Of a stretch of 64,000 nt of DNA, positions 55,282 through 64,000 are shown piece by piece (the first letter of the stretch is position 1; every line of letters begins with the position of its first letter). The position numbers and the translations under genes were made by a program. This stretch comes from Pectobacterium sp. CFBP8739 (GTDB lineage Bacteria > Pseudomonadota > Gammaproteobacteria > Enterobacterales > Enterobacteriaceae), in contig NZ_JACDRR010000014.1 of assembly GCF_013449375.1 (NCBI RefSeq), positions 1-64,000 of the forward strand, written 5' to 3'. The notes below the pieces were generated by a model. That model did no database searches, was not told the origin of the DNA, and saw only the letters and a program-made list of their open reading frames with translations.

Positions 55282-55531
55282 CTGAGCCATCTAAAGCGGG
55301 TTCTCCAATTGCCAATCTGTGGTGAAGAAGGAACCTGCATTTTCTTTAGATTTACCGTATTGCTTTGGTTGCGATGTTTCGGCATCGCACTGGATGTAAT
55401 CATTTCTTTATTACTTAGGTGTGGCGGTAACGCGTAAAAGTTAGCGGTTTAGGTAATTATAGTCTATTATATGGAAACTTTTGGGCGAGTTGACGTAACG
55501 CCTGTTCAAAACAAACAAGGGAGTGACGAGT

Positions 55532-55906
55532 ATGGACAAAGAATGGTTTGCAACAAGTGAGCTGGTTGGCGTAGGTGGATTGCCGAAGTCACCGCAGGGG
55601 CTGAACAAACGGGCGAGAGACGACGGTTGGGAAAAGCGCCGGCGGAAGGGGGTTCAAGGGCGCGGTGTCGAATATTCTATTCGCAGTTTGCCGAATGAGG
55701 TCAGGAATTCTCTGCTCATAAAAGAGAACCCACCAACAGAATATTATCGCATCGATAGTGAGCCGACTCTGCTGTCATCGTGGGTGCATATTTTCCATCA
55801 ACTTTCCGTTGATGAGCGAACTCGGCTGATCAATTTCATCTTGCGTGAAGGGACGATAGCGATGTTGTCTCGGCTGGATGATGCCCCCATCGACCAGACT
55901 GCTTAG
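55532..55906 (+). CDS. Mu-type DNA-binding domain protein, copy 2
   Basis: This 124-residue paralogue of the gene upstream is nearly the same in residues 1-65 (KEWFATSELVGVGGLPKSPQ) but diverged in the centre. The C-terminal helix is recognisably similar (IFHQLSVDERTRLINFIL). Synonymous bases differ widely between the copies, so the duplication is old or the copies were acquired separately. The ATG at 55532, nine bases after AGGGAG, is preferred over the GTG at 55523. Function is unknown. Confidence 0.8.
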   Translation: MDKEWFATSELVGVGGLPKSPQGLNKRARDDGWEKRRRKGVQGRGVEYSIRSLPNEVRNSLLIKENPPTEYYRIDSEPTLLSSWVHIFHQLSVDERTRLINFILREGTIAMLSRLDDAPIDQTA

Positions 55907-55917
55907 TCTGGGAATGA

Positions 55918-55970
55918 GTAGCGCTGCAAGGCAGCGCTACGTAGATTGAATCAGACACGATTGAATCAGA
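55918..55970. repeat. Hairpin and 15-base tandem repeat before ispB
   Basis: GTAGCGCTGC-AAG-GCAGCGCTAC (55918-55940) is a perfect 10-bp stem with a 3-base loop. It is followed by two copies of GATTGAATCAGA at 55944-55955 and 55959-55970, a 15-base period. It lies between converging genes and may act as a terminator, though it lacks a T-tract. Confidence 0.6.
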
Positions 55971-55989
55971 TAAGTACCTCACACCACGA

Positions 55990-56961
55990 TTAGAAATCGC
56001 GCTGTACGGCTAAGTGGGCAAGGCCTTCGAGCGCTATGCGGTATGGCGTTTCCGGGAGCTGCTGTAGTGCGCTAATCGCTTTATCTGCCTCTTCTTCCGC
56101 ACGCTGGCGCGTATAATCAAGCGAACCACATTGCTGCATGGCGGCAAGCACTGGCTCCAGCAGATGACGCCCGTTTCCTTCTTCAATTGCCTGACGAATC
56201 AGCGAACTCTGTTCTGCATTCCCATTACGCATAGCGTGCAGCAGTGGCAGCGTTGGTTTGCCTTCATTGAGGTCGTCGCCTGTATTCTTGCCCAGCGTTT
56301 TGCCGTCTGCACTGTAATCAAGCAGATCGTCAATTAACTGGAACGCAGTTCCTAGGTAGCGGCCATAGTCCTGAAGCGCTTTTTCTTGCTCTGGCGTCGC
56401 ACCTGCAAGGATGGATGAAGATTGCGCGGCGGCTTCGAATAAACGTGCCGTTTTGCTGTAAATGACGCGCATATAGCTTTCTTCAGTAATATCTGGGTCG
56501 TTGCAGTTCATTAACTGCAAGACTTCGCCTTCAGCAATCACGTTTACTGCTTCGGACATCAGCGCTAGCACGCGTAACGATTCGAGGCTGGTCATCATCT
56601 GGAAAGCGCGGGTATAGATGAAATCCCCAACCAATACACTCGCGGCATTGCCAAAGGCGGCATTGGCCGTTGCTTTACCCCGACGCATGTCAGATTCGTC
56701 TACCACGTCATCATGCAATAGCGTTGCGGTATGAATAAATTCGATCAATGCAGCCACGGTGACATGTTTATCACCGCTATAGTCGAGGGCTCTGGCGGCT
56801 AGCACAGCAATCATCGGGCGTATACGTTTTCCACCGCCGCTGATGATATAATGTCCAAGCTGGTTGATCAAAACGACGTCGGAATTCAGTTGTTCAAGAA
56901 TGACGTTATTAACAGCTGCCATATCCTGTGCGGTTAATGTTGTAATTTGTTCTAGATTCAT
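55990..56961 (-). CDS. ispB: Octaprenyl diphosphate synthase
   Basis: IspB makes the C40 isoprenoid side chain of ubiquinone and menaquinone. The 323-residue product has both aspartate-rich motifs, LLHDDVVDESD (first) and QLIDDLLDYSAD (second), and equals E. coli IspB in length. The start at 56961 (MNLEQITTL) is chosen over an upstream TTG by homology; the ribosome site is weak. It is divergent from rplU. The product chain feeds UbiA, encoded at 9.9 kb. Confidence 0.97.
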   Translation of the reverse strand: MNLEQITTLTAQDMAAVNNVILEQLNSDVVLINQLGHYIISGGGKRIRPMIAVLAARALDYSGDKHVTVAALIEFIHTATLLHDDVVDESDMRRGKATANAAFGNAASVLVGDFIYTRAFQMMTSLESLRVLALMSEAVNVIAEGEVLQLMNCNDPDITEESYMRVIYSKTARLFEAAAQSSSILAGATPEQEKALQDYGRYLGTAFQLIDDLLDYSADGKTLGKNTGDDLNEGKPTLPLLHAMRNGNAEQSSLIRQAIEEGNGRHLLEPVLAAMQQCGSLDYTRQRAEEEADKAISALQQLPETPYRIALEGLAHLAVQRDF

Positions 56962-57181
56962 GGTTTGTGCCAACGTATGTCTTCAACACTGCCGTAAGAT
57001 TGCTGTTGCATATCGGCAAGATGGAACTTATTGCGCCGATTGTACTTGAAAAATGAGAGAGATAAACGGCAGTTCATACGTTGTATTCTTTTTCTTCACA
57101 TCCTTTGATTATGCACTTGTCATCCGCAGTATTTTTGCGTAGAATTCGCGCCCTATTATGAATATTTATAGCGCGCTCTGA

Positions 57182-57529
<348 letters not shown>

Positions 57530-57548
57530 GATTAGGAGAGCGGATTAA

Positions 57549-57806
57549 ATGGCACACAAAAAAGCTGGCGGTTCAACCCGTAACGGTCGTGACTCCAATG
57601 CACAACGTCTGGGCGTAAAACGTTTTGGCGGCGAAAGTGTACTGGCTGGTAACATCATCGTTCGTCAACGTGGCACCAAATTCCACGCAGGAACTAACGT
57701 TGGCTGCGGGAAAGACCACACTCTGTTTGCTTTGACTGATGGTAAAGTTCAGTTTGAAGTTAAAGGCCCAAAAAACCGTAAATATATCAGCATCGTTGCT
57801 GAATAA
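57549..57806 (+). CDS. rpmA: 50S ribosomal protein L27
   Basis: L27 lies near the peptidyl transferase centre. The 85-residue product begins [16 protein letters not shown], the typical enterobacterial start without the cleaved leader of firmicutes. It follows rplU with TAGGAGAG before the ATG. A terminator follows, partly separating the ribosomal pair from yhbE. Confidence 0.99.
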   Translation: MAHKKAGGSTRNGRDSNAQRLGVKRFGGESVLAGNIIVRQRGTKFHAGTNVGCGKDHTLFALTDGKVQFEVKGPKNRKYISIVAE

Positions 57807-57832
57807 TTTTTCGCGTTAGGTCTTACGGATTC

Positions 57833-57861
57833 AAGCCCCGCAATTCTTTGCGGGGCTTTTT
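57833..57861 (+). terminator. rplU-rpmA terminator
   Basis: AAGCCCCGCAA-TTCT-TTGCGGGGCTTTTT is a perfect 11-bp stem with a T-tract between rpmA and yhbE. Confidence 0.85.
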
Positions 57862-57895
57862 ACATTCTGATTCTGAGTAAACCATCTGGATAAGT

Positions 57896-58858
57896 ATGAA
57901 TACTAAACAGCAGACGGGTATTGGTCTTTGTTTGGCGCTGACTACGGCAGTTTGCTGGGGGGCGCTACCGATAGCCATGAAACAGGTTCTGGTGGTGATG
58001 GAGCCTTATACGATTGTTTGGTATCGCTTTTTTATCGCTTCGATTGGACTCGGCATTATTCTGTCATACCGTAAGAATTTACCGCCAATGCGGATTTTCC
58101 GGCATCGGCGTTGGTGGGTTTTGCTGCTGATTGCAACCGCTGGGTTATTAGGCAATTTTGTCTTCTTTAGCTCGTCTCTGCAATATCTGAGTCCGACGGC
58201 GTCTCAGGTTATCGGGCAGCTTTCTCCTGTTGGTATGATGTTCGCCAGCGTACTTATCCTAAAGGAAAAGATGCGTGGCACGCAGGTCATTGGCGCGATC
58301 ATGCTCATCTGCGGCCTGATACTGTTCTTTAATACCAGCCTGATTGAGATTTTTACCCGGCTGACGGACTACACGCTGGGGGTGCTGTTAGGCGTCTGTG
58401 CTTCGGCGGTATGGGTATCCTATGGCGTAGCGCAGAAGGTGTTGTTGCGGCGTCTGACGTCACAGCAAATTCTGTTTCTGCTATATGTGCTTTGCGTCGT
58501 GTTTATTACGCCTTTTACCAAGCTTGAGGCTATTTTCCAACTGAGCAACTGGCAGCTCATCTGCCTGCTATTCTGCGGTGCGAATACATTAATTGGGTAT
58601 GGTGCGCTTGCGGAGGCCATGGCGCGCTGGCAGGCGTCGCAGGTGAGTGCCGTCATTACGCTGACGCCGCTGTTTACGCTGTTGTTTTCCGATCTACTGG
58701 CGTTAGTGTGGCCGACTTTCTTTGCTGCGCCAGTGCTGAACTGGGTTGGCTACCTGGGCGCTTTTGTTGTGGTTGCTGGTGCGATGTTTTCTGCTATCGG
58801 ACATCGTTTCTTACCCAGTAAGAAAGAACCTGTGCCGCCATTGAGGGTGCAGAAGTAG
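57896..58858 (+). CDS. yhbE: DMT-family transporter YhbE
   Basis: This 320-residue inner-membrane protein has ten predicted helices arranged as two EamA repeats (about 10-145 and 155-300), the drug/metabolite transporter fold. It matches E. coli YhbE by position and length; its substrate is unknown. GGATAAG precedes the ATG. It lies between rpmA and obgE as in E. coli. Confidence 0.93.
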   Translation: MNTKQQTGIGLCLALTTAVCWGALPIAMKQVLVVMEPYTIVWYRFFIASIGLGIILSYRKNLPPMRIFRHRRWWVLLLIATAGLLGNFVFFSSSLQYLSPTASQVIGQLSPVGMMFASVLILKEKMRGTQVIGAIMLICGLILFFNTSLIEIFTRLTDYTLGVLLGVCASAVWVSYGVAQKVLLRRLTSQQILFLLYVLCVVFITPFTKLEAIFQLSNWQLICLLFCGANTLIGYGALAEAMARWQASQVSAVITLTPLFTLLFSDLLALVWPTFFAAPVLNWVGYLGAFVVVAGAMFSAIGHRFLPSKKEPVPPLRVQK

Positions 58859-59085
58859 TCTGAGAGACGCGTATTGCAGAGGGGCACAGACGCCTTTTGA
58901 CATTCTGCATGTGTTGCTTATTTTTAATACAGATGAAATTATTGGAGCAGGCAGGTACAATCCGCTCCTTTGCTGGAATGCGTTCTGGTGCGTCAGTTTT
59001 TTTAATGGTGAGTAGAAATACGCTACATGCCGTAAAATCAAAAAGTTACGCCAAGAAGAACCAATAACAAGCCTAAAACACGTAG

Positions 59086-60291
<1,206 letters not shown>

Positions 60292-60322
60292 TGTGTTCTT
60301 CTGCTAGTTAATTCTTGCCTAT

Positions 60323-60363
60323 TGCGGCCTTATCCCATCAAGGTAAGGCCGCATTTTTATTTT
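60323..60363. terminator. obgE terminator, shared with dacB
   Basis: TGCGGCCTTA and TAAGGCCGCA pair over 10 bp with an 11-base loop, then ATTTTTATTTTAATT, between converging genes. Confidence 0.85.
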
Positions 60364-61795
60364 AATTGTTCTGATAAATGTCTTTGTAAAGGCGACTTTC
60401 AAATCGTACCAAAGGAATGCGGCGTTCGCGCTGGTCTTCTGGTGGTACGGCATAACCGGACAGAAATTGAACGAATGCCATGCGCTGGCCACTCGCGGTG
60501 GTGATGAAGCCTGCCAGATTATATACGCCCTGTAGTGCCCCTGTTTTCGCTGAAACCTTACCATCAACGCCAGCTTCATGCAGACCGCCACGATAGCGCA
60601 GCGTGCCGTCATAACCGGAAAGTGGAAGCATGGTGATGTAATTCAATTCATTATCGTGCTGTGCGATGTACTGCAATACCTGCATCATCGTTTCTGGCGA
60701 AATCAGGTTGTGCCGTGACAGGCCTGAACCATCAACAACAATGCTGTTTCCTAAATCCACACCGGCTTTCTGGCGCAGGATCTGGCGCACGGCATCCGCG
60801 CCGGCGCGCCATGTACCCGGCACGCTAAAACGTTCATGCCCAATGGTACGGAAAACCGTATCGGCAATCATATTGTCCGATTTTTTCAGCATGATAGTGA
60901 GCAGATCGTGCAGTGGAGCAGACTGTGTCTGAGCCAGCACGCTCCCCGCGGATCCTGGCTGCGTCTGACGACGAAGGCTGCCCTTGATGCGAATATCGGC
61001 CTGCTGTAACTCATCTTTAACAATCGCGCCAGCATAACTGGCCCCATCCTGAATCGCGAACGCCAGTGGAAGCGGTTCTGTACGCTGAGTCAAACAGCCT
61101 GTAAGCGTAAAGCGATTTAGTTCTCCAGGAACCACATCCAGTTCGCAGTATTGCGCATCAGATGAGCCCTTAGCCAGCGTACGGACCTCGCTGAACATTT
61201 GCACTGGATAATAGGAGGCGACGCGGATAAACGCGTTGTTACCCGCTTTAGGCGCGCTGTAGAGTGAGACGGAGAAGCAGTTACGATCGACAATCGCGGC
61301 ACTTGGTGGGGCGCTGAAGCACTGCGTCATGTCGTTCCAAGGCCAGCCCGGCGCTTTATCGTGACTGGCGAATACCGAAGTATCGATTAGCACATCCCCT
61401 GCGATTTCCTGTATCCCGCGCTTTCTTAATTCTTGCACCATGTTCCGTATTTGCTGGCGCTTAAGTGTTGGATCGCCGCTAAACCGCACGATGAGGTTAC
61501 CGTTTAGCATACCGCTGGTGACAGGGCCATGGCTTTCCATCGTAGTGATGAATCGATAGTCTGGACCCAATTGTAGTAATGCAGCTAATGCGGTTATCAC
61601 TTTTTGTGTACTGGCGGGAAGCGCCATTTGCTGGCTATTGAAGGCCATACTGGGTGTTGTTGAGCCAACTTTTTGTACCAATAGCGCCAGATTGGCACCG
61701 TCTGGTAAATATTGGCGATGATCCTCAACTGAAGCTGCATTGGCATGCAGAACAAAAGCGCAGGCAAGTCCGGTAACAATCGATGAAAAACGCAT
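60362..61795 (-). CDS. dacB: D-alanyl-D-alanine carboxypeptidase/endopeptidase (PBP4)
   Basis: PBP4 trims peptidoglycan peptides in the periplasm. The 477-residue precursor has a signal peptide (about 1-20, LACAFVLHANA). The penicillin-binding motifs are SxxK (ASTQKVITA, near residue 63), SDN (KKSDNMIAD, about 305) and KTG (SAKTGALQG, about 420). The ribosome site is weak. The order obgE-dacB-greA is as in E. coli. Confidence 0.97.
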   Translation of the reverse strand: MRFSSIVTGLACAFVLHANAASVEDHRQYLPDGANLALLVQKVGSTTPSMAFNSQQMALPASTQKVITALAALLQLGPDYRFITTMESHGPVTSGMLNGNLIVRFSGDPTLKRQQIRNMVQELRKRGIQEIAGDVLIDTSVFASHDKAPGWPWNDMTQCFSAPPSAAIVDRNCFSVSLYSAPKAGNNAFIRVASYYPVQMFSEVRTLAKGSSDAQYCELDVVPGELNRFTLTGCLTQRTEPLPLAFAIQDGASYAGAIVKDELQQADIRIKGSLRRQTQPGSAGSVLAQTQSAPLHDLLTIMLKKSDNMIADTVFRTIGHERFSVPGTWRAGADAVRQILRQKAGVDLGNSIVVDGSGLSRHNLISPETMMQVLQYIAQHDNELNYITMLPLSGYDGTLRYRGGLHEAGVDGKVSAKTGALQGVYNLAGFITTASGQRMAFVQFLSGYAVPPEDQRERRIPLVRFESRLYKDIYQNN

Positions 61796-61912
61796 AATCT
61801 CAGCTAAGAACGGGGTAACGTGTGGTCATACTACGGCGCAACAAGGTCTAAAGTAAACGATGACCCTCATGGAACTCTGGGGTAAAATACGTATCAAAAT
61901 GCAAAACCGCTG

Positions 61913-61953
61913 CCAGCCTAGAAATTTTATTCTGGGGCTGGTTGCTTTTGCTT
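61913..61953 (+). promoter_or_regulatory. Leader hairpin upstream of greA, GraL-like
   Basis: CCAGCC and GGCTGG, with inner AGAA/TTCT pairing, form a hairpin followed by TTGCTTTTGCTTT, 110 bases before greA. E. coli greA has a leader terminator that yields the short RNA GraL. TAAAAT (61883-61888) could be a -10. Confidence 0.4.
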
Positions 61954-62063
61954 TATGTCCAGTGAGGACTGGCACGTTGCAGAGACTCCGTCGCCTTTGA
62001 TTTTTAGCGCGTCAGGATGACGATTATTTGAGTCTTACGGACTTTTTTAGAGGTATAGACAAT

Positions 62064-62540
62064 ATGAAACAATTTCCGATGACCTTGCGTGGTGCTGAAA
62101 AATTGCGCGAAGAGCTTGACCACCTGAAATCTGTGCGTCGACCTGAAATTATTGCAGCCATTGCCGAAGCGCGTGAGCACGGCGATCTGAAAGAAAATGC
62201 AGAATACCACGCCGCACGTGAGCAGCAGGGCTTTTGTGAAGGGCGCATTCAAGACATTGAAGCGAAGCTGTCTAACGCACAGGTTATCGATGTCACGAAG
62301 ATGACGGCGAACGGGCGTGTTATTTTTGGCGCAACGGTAACCGTGATGAACTTGGATAACGAAGAAGAACAAACCTACCGGATTGTTGGCGATGATGAGG
62401 CGGATTTTAAGCAGAATCTGATCTCTGTGAATTCCCCGATTGCGCGTGGTCTGATCGGCAAAGAGGAAGATGACGTTGTGGTCATTCGTACGCCGGGCGG
62501 CGACGTGGAATATGAGATCCTGAAGGTCGAATATCTATAA
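62064..62540 (+). CDS. greA: Transcription elongation factor GreA
   Basis: GreA rescues backtracked RNA polymerase by stimulating transcript cleavage. The 158-residue product has the N-terminal coiled coil with the acidic tip (RREIIAA region to [16 protein letters not shown], about 40-58) and the C-terminal FKBP-like domain. AGAGG lies upstream of 62064; a 12-codon longer ORF lacks support. A terminator follows. Confidence 0.98.
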   Translation: MKQFPMTLRGAEKLREELDHLKSVRRPEIIAAIAEAREHGDLKENAEYHAAREQQGFCEGRIQDIEAKLSNAQVIDVTKMTANGRVIFGATVTVMNLDNEEEQTYRIVGDDEADFKQNLISVNSPIARGLIGKEEDDVVVIRTPGGDVEYEILKVEYL

Positions 62541-62586
62541 ATTTTGCTGGGTTGTTGATTAAAACAGCAAAAATTGTAAAGAAAAG

Positions 62587-62609
62587 AAAAAGGCCGCTTG
62601 CGGCCTTTT
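62587..62609 (+). terminator. greA terminator
   Basis: AAAAAGGCCGC-TT-GCGGCCTTTT is a compact GC-rich hairpin with a T-tract, also usable leftward by yhbY. Confidence 0.85.
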
Positions 62610-62668
62610 CTCTAACCGAGAGGCATGGCACCTTTCCGTTAAAACTGAGTATCCTGAAATAAAAAGTG

Positions 62669-62962
62669 TTATCGTGGTAACACAATTTTACGTTCTTTCG
62701 CAGGACGGTACAGCACCAGCGTGTGGCCGATGACCTGAACGTTAGCGGCACCCGTTTCACGAACAATGGCCTCGACAATCAAGGCTTTGGTTTCACGGTC
62801 TTCTGTCGCTACTTTTATCTTGATCAGTTCGTGATGCGCTAATGCTTGTTCGATCTCCGCCAGAACACCTTCGGTGAGACCGTTATTGCCCAGCATGACA
62901 ACCGGTTTTAGCGGATGTGCCAAGCCTTTCAGGTGTTGTTTTTGTTTATTACTTAGGTTCAT
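62669..62962 (-). CDS. yhbY: Ribosome assembly RNA-binding protein YhbY
   Basis: YhbY is a single CRM (CRS1-YhbY) domain protein that binds pre-50S particles. The 97-residue product has the conserved LKPVVMLGNNGLTEGVLAEI with the GNNG loop, and ends VLPR. It is divergent from rlmE. E. coli has the same neighbours. Confidence 0.96.
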   Translation of the reverse strand: MNLSNKQKQHLKGLAHPLKPVVMLGNNGLTEGVLAEIEQALAHHELIKIKVATEDRETKALIVEAIVRETGAANVQVIGHTLVLYRPAKERKIVLPR

Positions 62963-63105
62963 TGTGTTTTTTACTTAGGTTGGGATTGAAAACGGGTCAT
63001 TCTACCGCCATCTCATGATTATAACCAATTTGACTGTTCTGATTGGTAATATGTGAGAAGTTTCTCCCCACCACGAGCGTGTTACTGAGAATAGTTGGAA
63101 AATCG

Positions 63106-63735
63106 ATGGCGAATAAAAAGCGTTCTGCAAGTTCCAGTCGCTGGTTGCAGGAACACTTTAGCGATAAATATGTGCAGCAGGCCCAGAAAAAAGGGCTGCG
63201 CTCGCGTGCTTGGTTTAAACTTGACGAAATACAGCAGAGCGACAAACTGTTTAAACCCGGTATGACGGTTGTGGATTTAGGCGCTGCACCTGGCGGTTGG
63301 TCACAGTATGTGGTCACGCAAATCGGTGGAAATGGTCGAATTATCGCGTGCGATATTTTACCGATGGATCCGATTGTCGGCGTCGATTTCCTGCAAGGGG
63401 ACTTTCGTGATGAACTGGTCCTCAAAGCCTTGCTCGAAAGGGTTGGCGATAGCAAAGTTCAGGTGGTGATGTCTGACATGGCCCCTAACATGAGTGGTAC
63501 TCCAGCCGTTGATATTCCGAAATCGATGTATCTGGTTGAATTAGCACTTGGTATGTGTCGGGATGTATTAGCGCCAGGCGGAAGTTTCCTGGTGAAAGTG
63601 TTTCAGGGAGAAGGTTTTGATGAATACCTACGGGAAATTCGCTCCCTGTTTACGAAAGTGAAAATTCGTAAACCAGACGCCTCACGTGCCCGGTCTCGTG
63701 AAGTGTATATTGTAGCGACAGGGCGGAAACTGTAG
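63106..63735 (+). CDS. rlmE: 23S rRNA 2'-O-methyltransferase (U2552)
   Basis: RlmE (FtsJ/RrmJ) methylates the ribose of U2552 in the 50S A-loop. The 209-residue product equals E. coli RlmE in length. It has the SAM motif [14 protein letters not shown] and the K-D-K-E catalytic set (Lys38, Asp124, Lys164, Glu199 by homology). The 21-codon upstream extension is unsupported. It is followed by ftsH, with which it forms a heat-shock operon in E. coli; I found no clear sigma-32 site here. Confidence 0.97.
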
Positions 63736-63782
63736 TACCCTAACGCTGTTTTTTAACACAGTTGTAATATGAGGTTAATCCC

Positions 63783-64000
63783 TTGAGTGACATGGCGAAA
63801 AACCTAATTCTCTGGTTAGTCATCGCAGTGGTGCTGATGTCTGTTTTCCAGAGCTTTGGGCCCAGCGAGTCGAATGGCCGTAGGGTGGATTATTCAACCT
63901 TCTTGACTGAAGTGAATCAGGATCAGGTCCGTGAAGCACGTATTAACGGGCGTGAGATCAGTGTTATCAAAAAAGACAGCAACAGATACACGACTTACAT
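63783..64000 (+). CDS. ftsH: ATP-dependent zinc metalloprotease FtsH (5' part)
   Basis: FtsH is the membrane AAA+ protease that degrades LpxC, sigma-32 and misassembled membrane proteins. Only about 72 codons are in the window: the first membrane helix ([18 protein letters not shown]) and the start of the periplasmic domain. GAGG lies eight bases before a TTG at 63783 (MSDMAKN), while the E. coli-type ATG start is at 63792. The ribosome-site spacing favours the TTG. The gene runs off the window end. Confidence 0.95.
   Translation, partial: MSDMAKNLILWLVIAVVLMSVFQSFGPSESNGRRVDYSTFLTEVNQDQVREARINGREISVIKKDSNRYTTY

Noticed and set aside
63040-63105. Possible sigma-32 promoter before rlmE-ftsH
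   Set aside because: CCCCACC is present at 63066-63072, but no CTTGAA-like -35 lies at the right distance, so I did not list it even though the operon is heat-induced in E. coli.

Overview
The window is chromosomal DNA of a soft-rot enterobacterium, most likely Pectobacterium or a close relative (Enterobacterales, Pectobacteriaceae). Almost every protein is a close homologue of an Escherichia coli protein and gene order is largely enterobacterial. The complete galacturonate pathway, the split beta-glucoside genes and the number of changes relative to E. coli fit a pectin-degrading plant associate. The genus assignment is inference from protein similarity and gene content; no search was run.

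Layout. (1) 1-9.1 kb, a block like E. coli 94 min: yjdC, dsbD, cutA, dcuA, aspA, fxsA, groS-groL, with two sigma-32 promoters. (2) 9.4-15.2 kb: ubiC-ubiA, plsB facing dgkA and lexA (two LexA boxes), then zur. (3) 15.3-37 kb, a block like E. coli 70 min: yhaK/yhaJ, yqjG, yqjF, yqjKED, a 5'-truncated yqjC, mzrA-yqjA, exuR, exuT, uxaC-uxaB-uxaA, ygjV, sstT, alx with a Mn/pH riboswitch-type leader, ygjR, rlmG, fadH. (4) 37-46.2 kb, more accessory: a small coiled-coil protein, spy, a membrane diguanylate cyclase, a DUF305 protein, a beta-glucoside PTS permease and a convergent 6-phospho-beta-glucosidase, then a secreted DJ-1/PfpI protein beside a divergent LysR regulator. (5) 46.2-53 kb: tRNA-Ile2 (CAU), mug, the rpsU-dnaG-rpoD macromolecular synthesis operon, tsaD, argR. 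(6) 53.4-64 kb: mdh, three genes with phage-Mu-type DNA-binding domains, ispB, rplU-rpmA-yhbE-obgE, dacB, greA, yhbY, rlmE and the start of ftsH.

How the parts work together. ExuT brings in hexuronates, UxaC, UxaB and UxaA turn galacturonate into 2-keto-3-deoxygluconate, and ExuR represses them. The PTS permease imports and phosphorylates aryl-beta-glucosides and the glucosidase cleaves them. These two genes converge, and each has its own CRP-like site and its own BglG-type antiterminator RNA (RAT) overlapping a strong terminator, yet no antiterminator gene lies in the window. I consider this the most interesting regulatory arrangement here. Second is the cluster of Mu-type regulators between mdh and ispB: a Ner/SfsB protein and two diverged paralogues with the Mu DNA-binding domain, with inverted repeats in the divergent promoter region.

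I saw no CRISPR array, insertion sequence, integrase or prophage structural gene.
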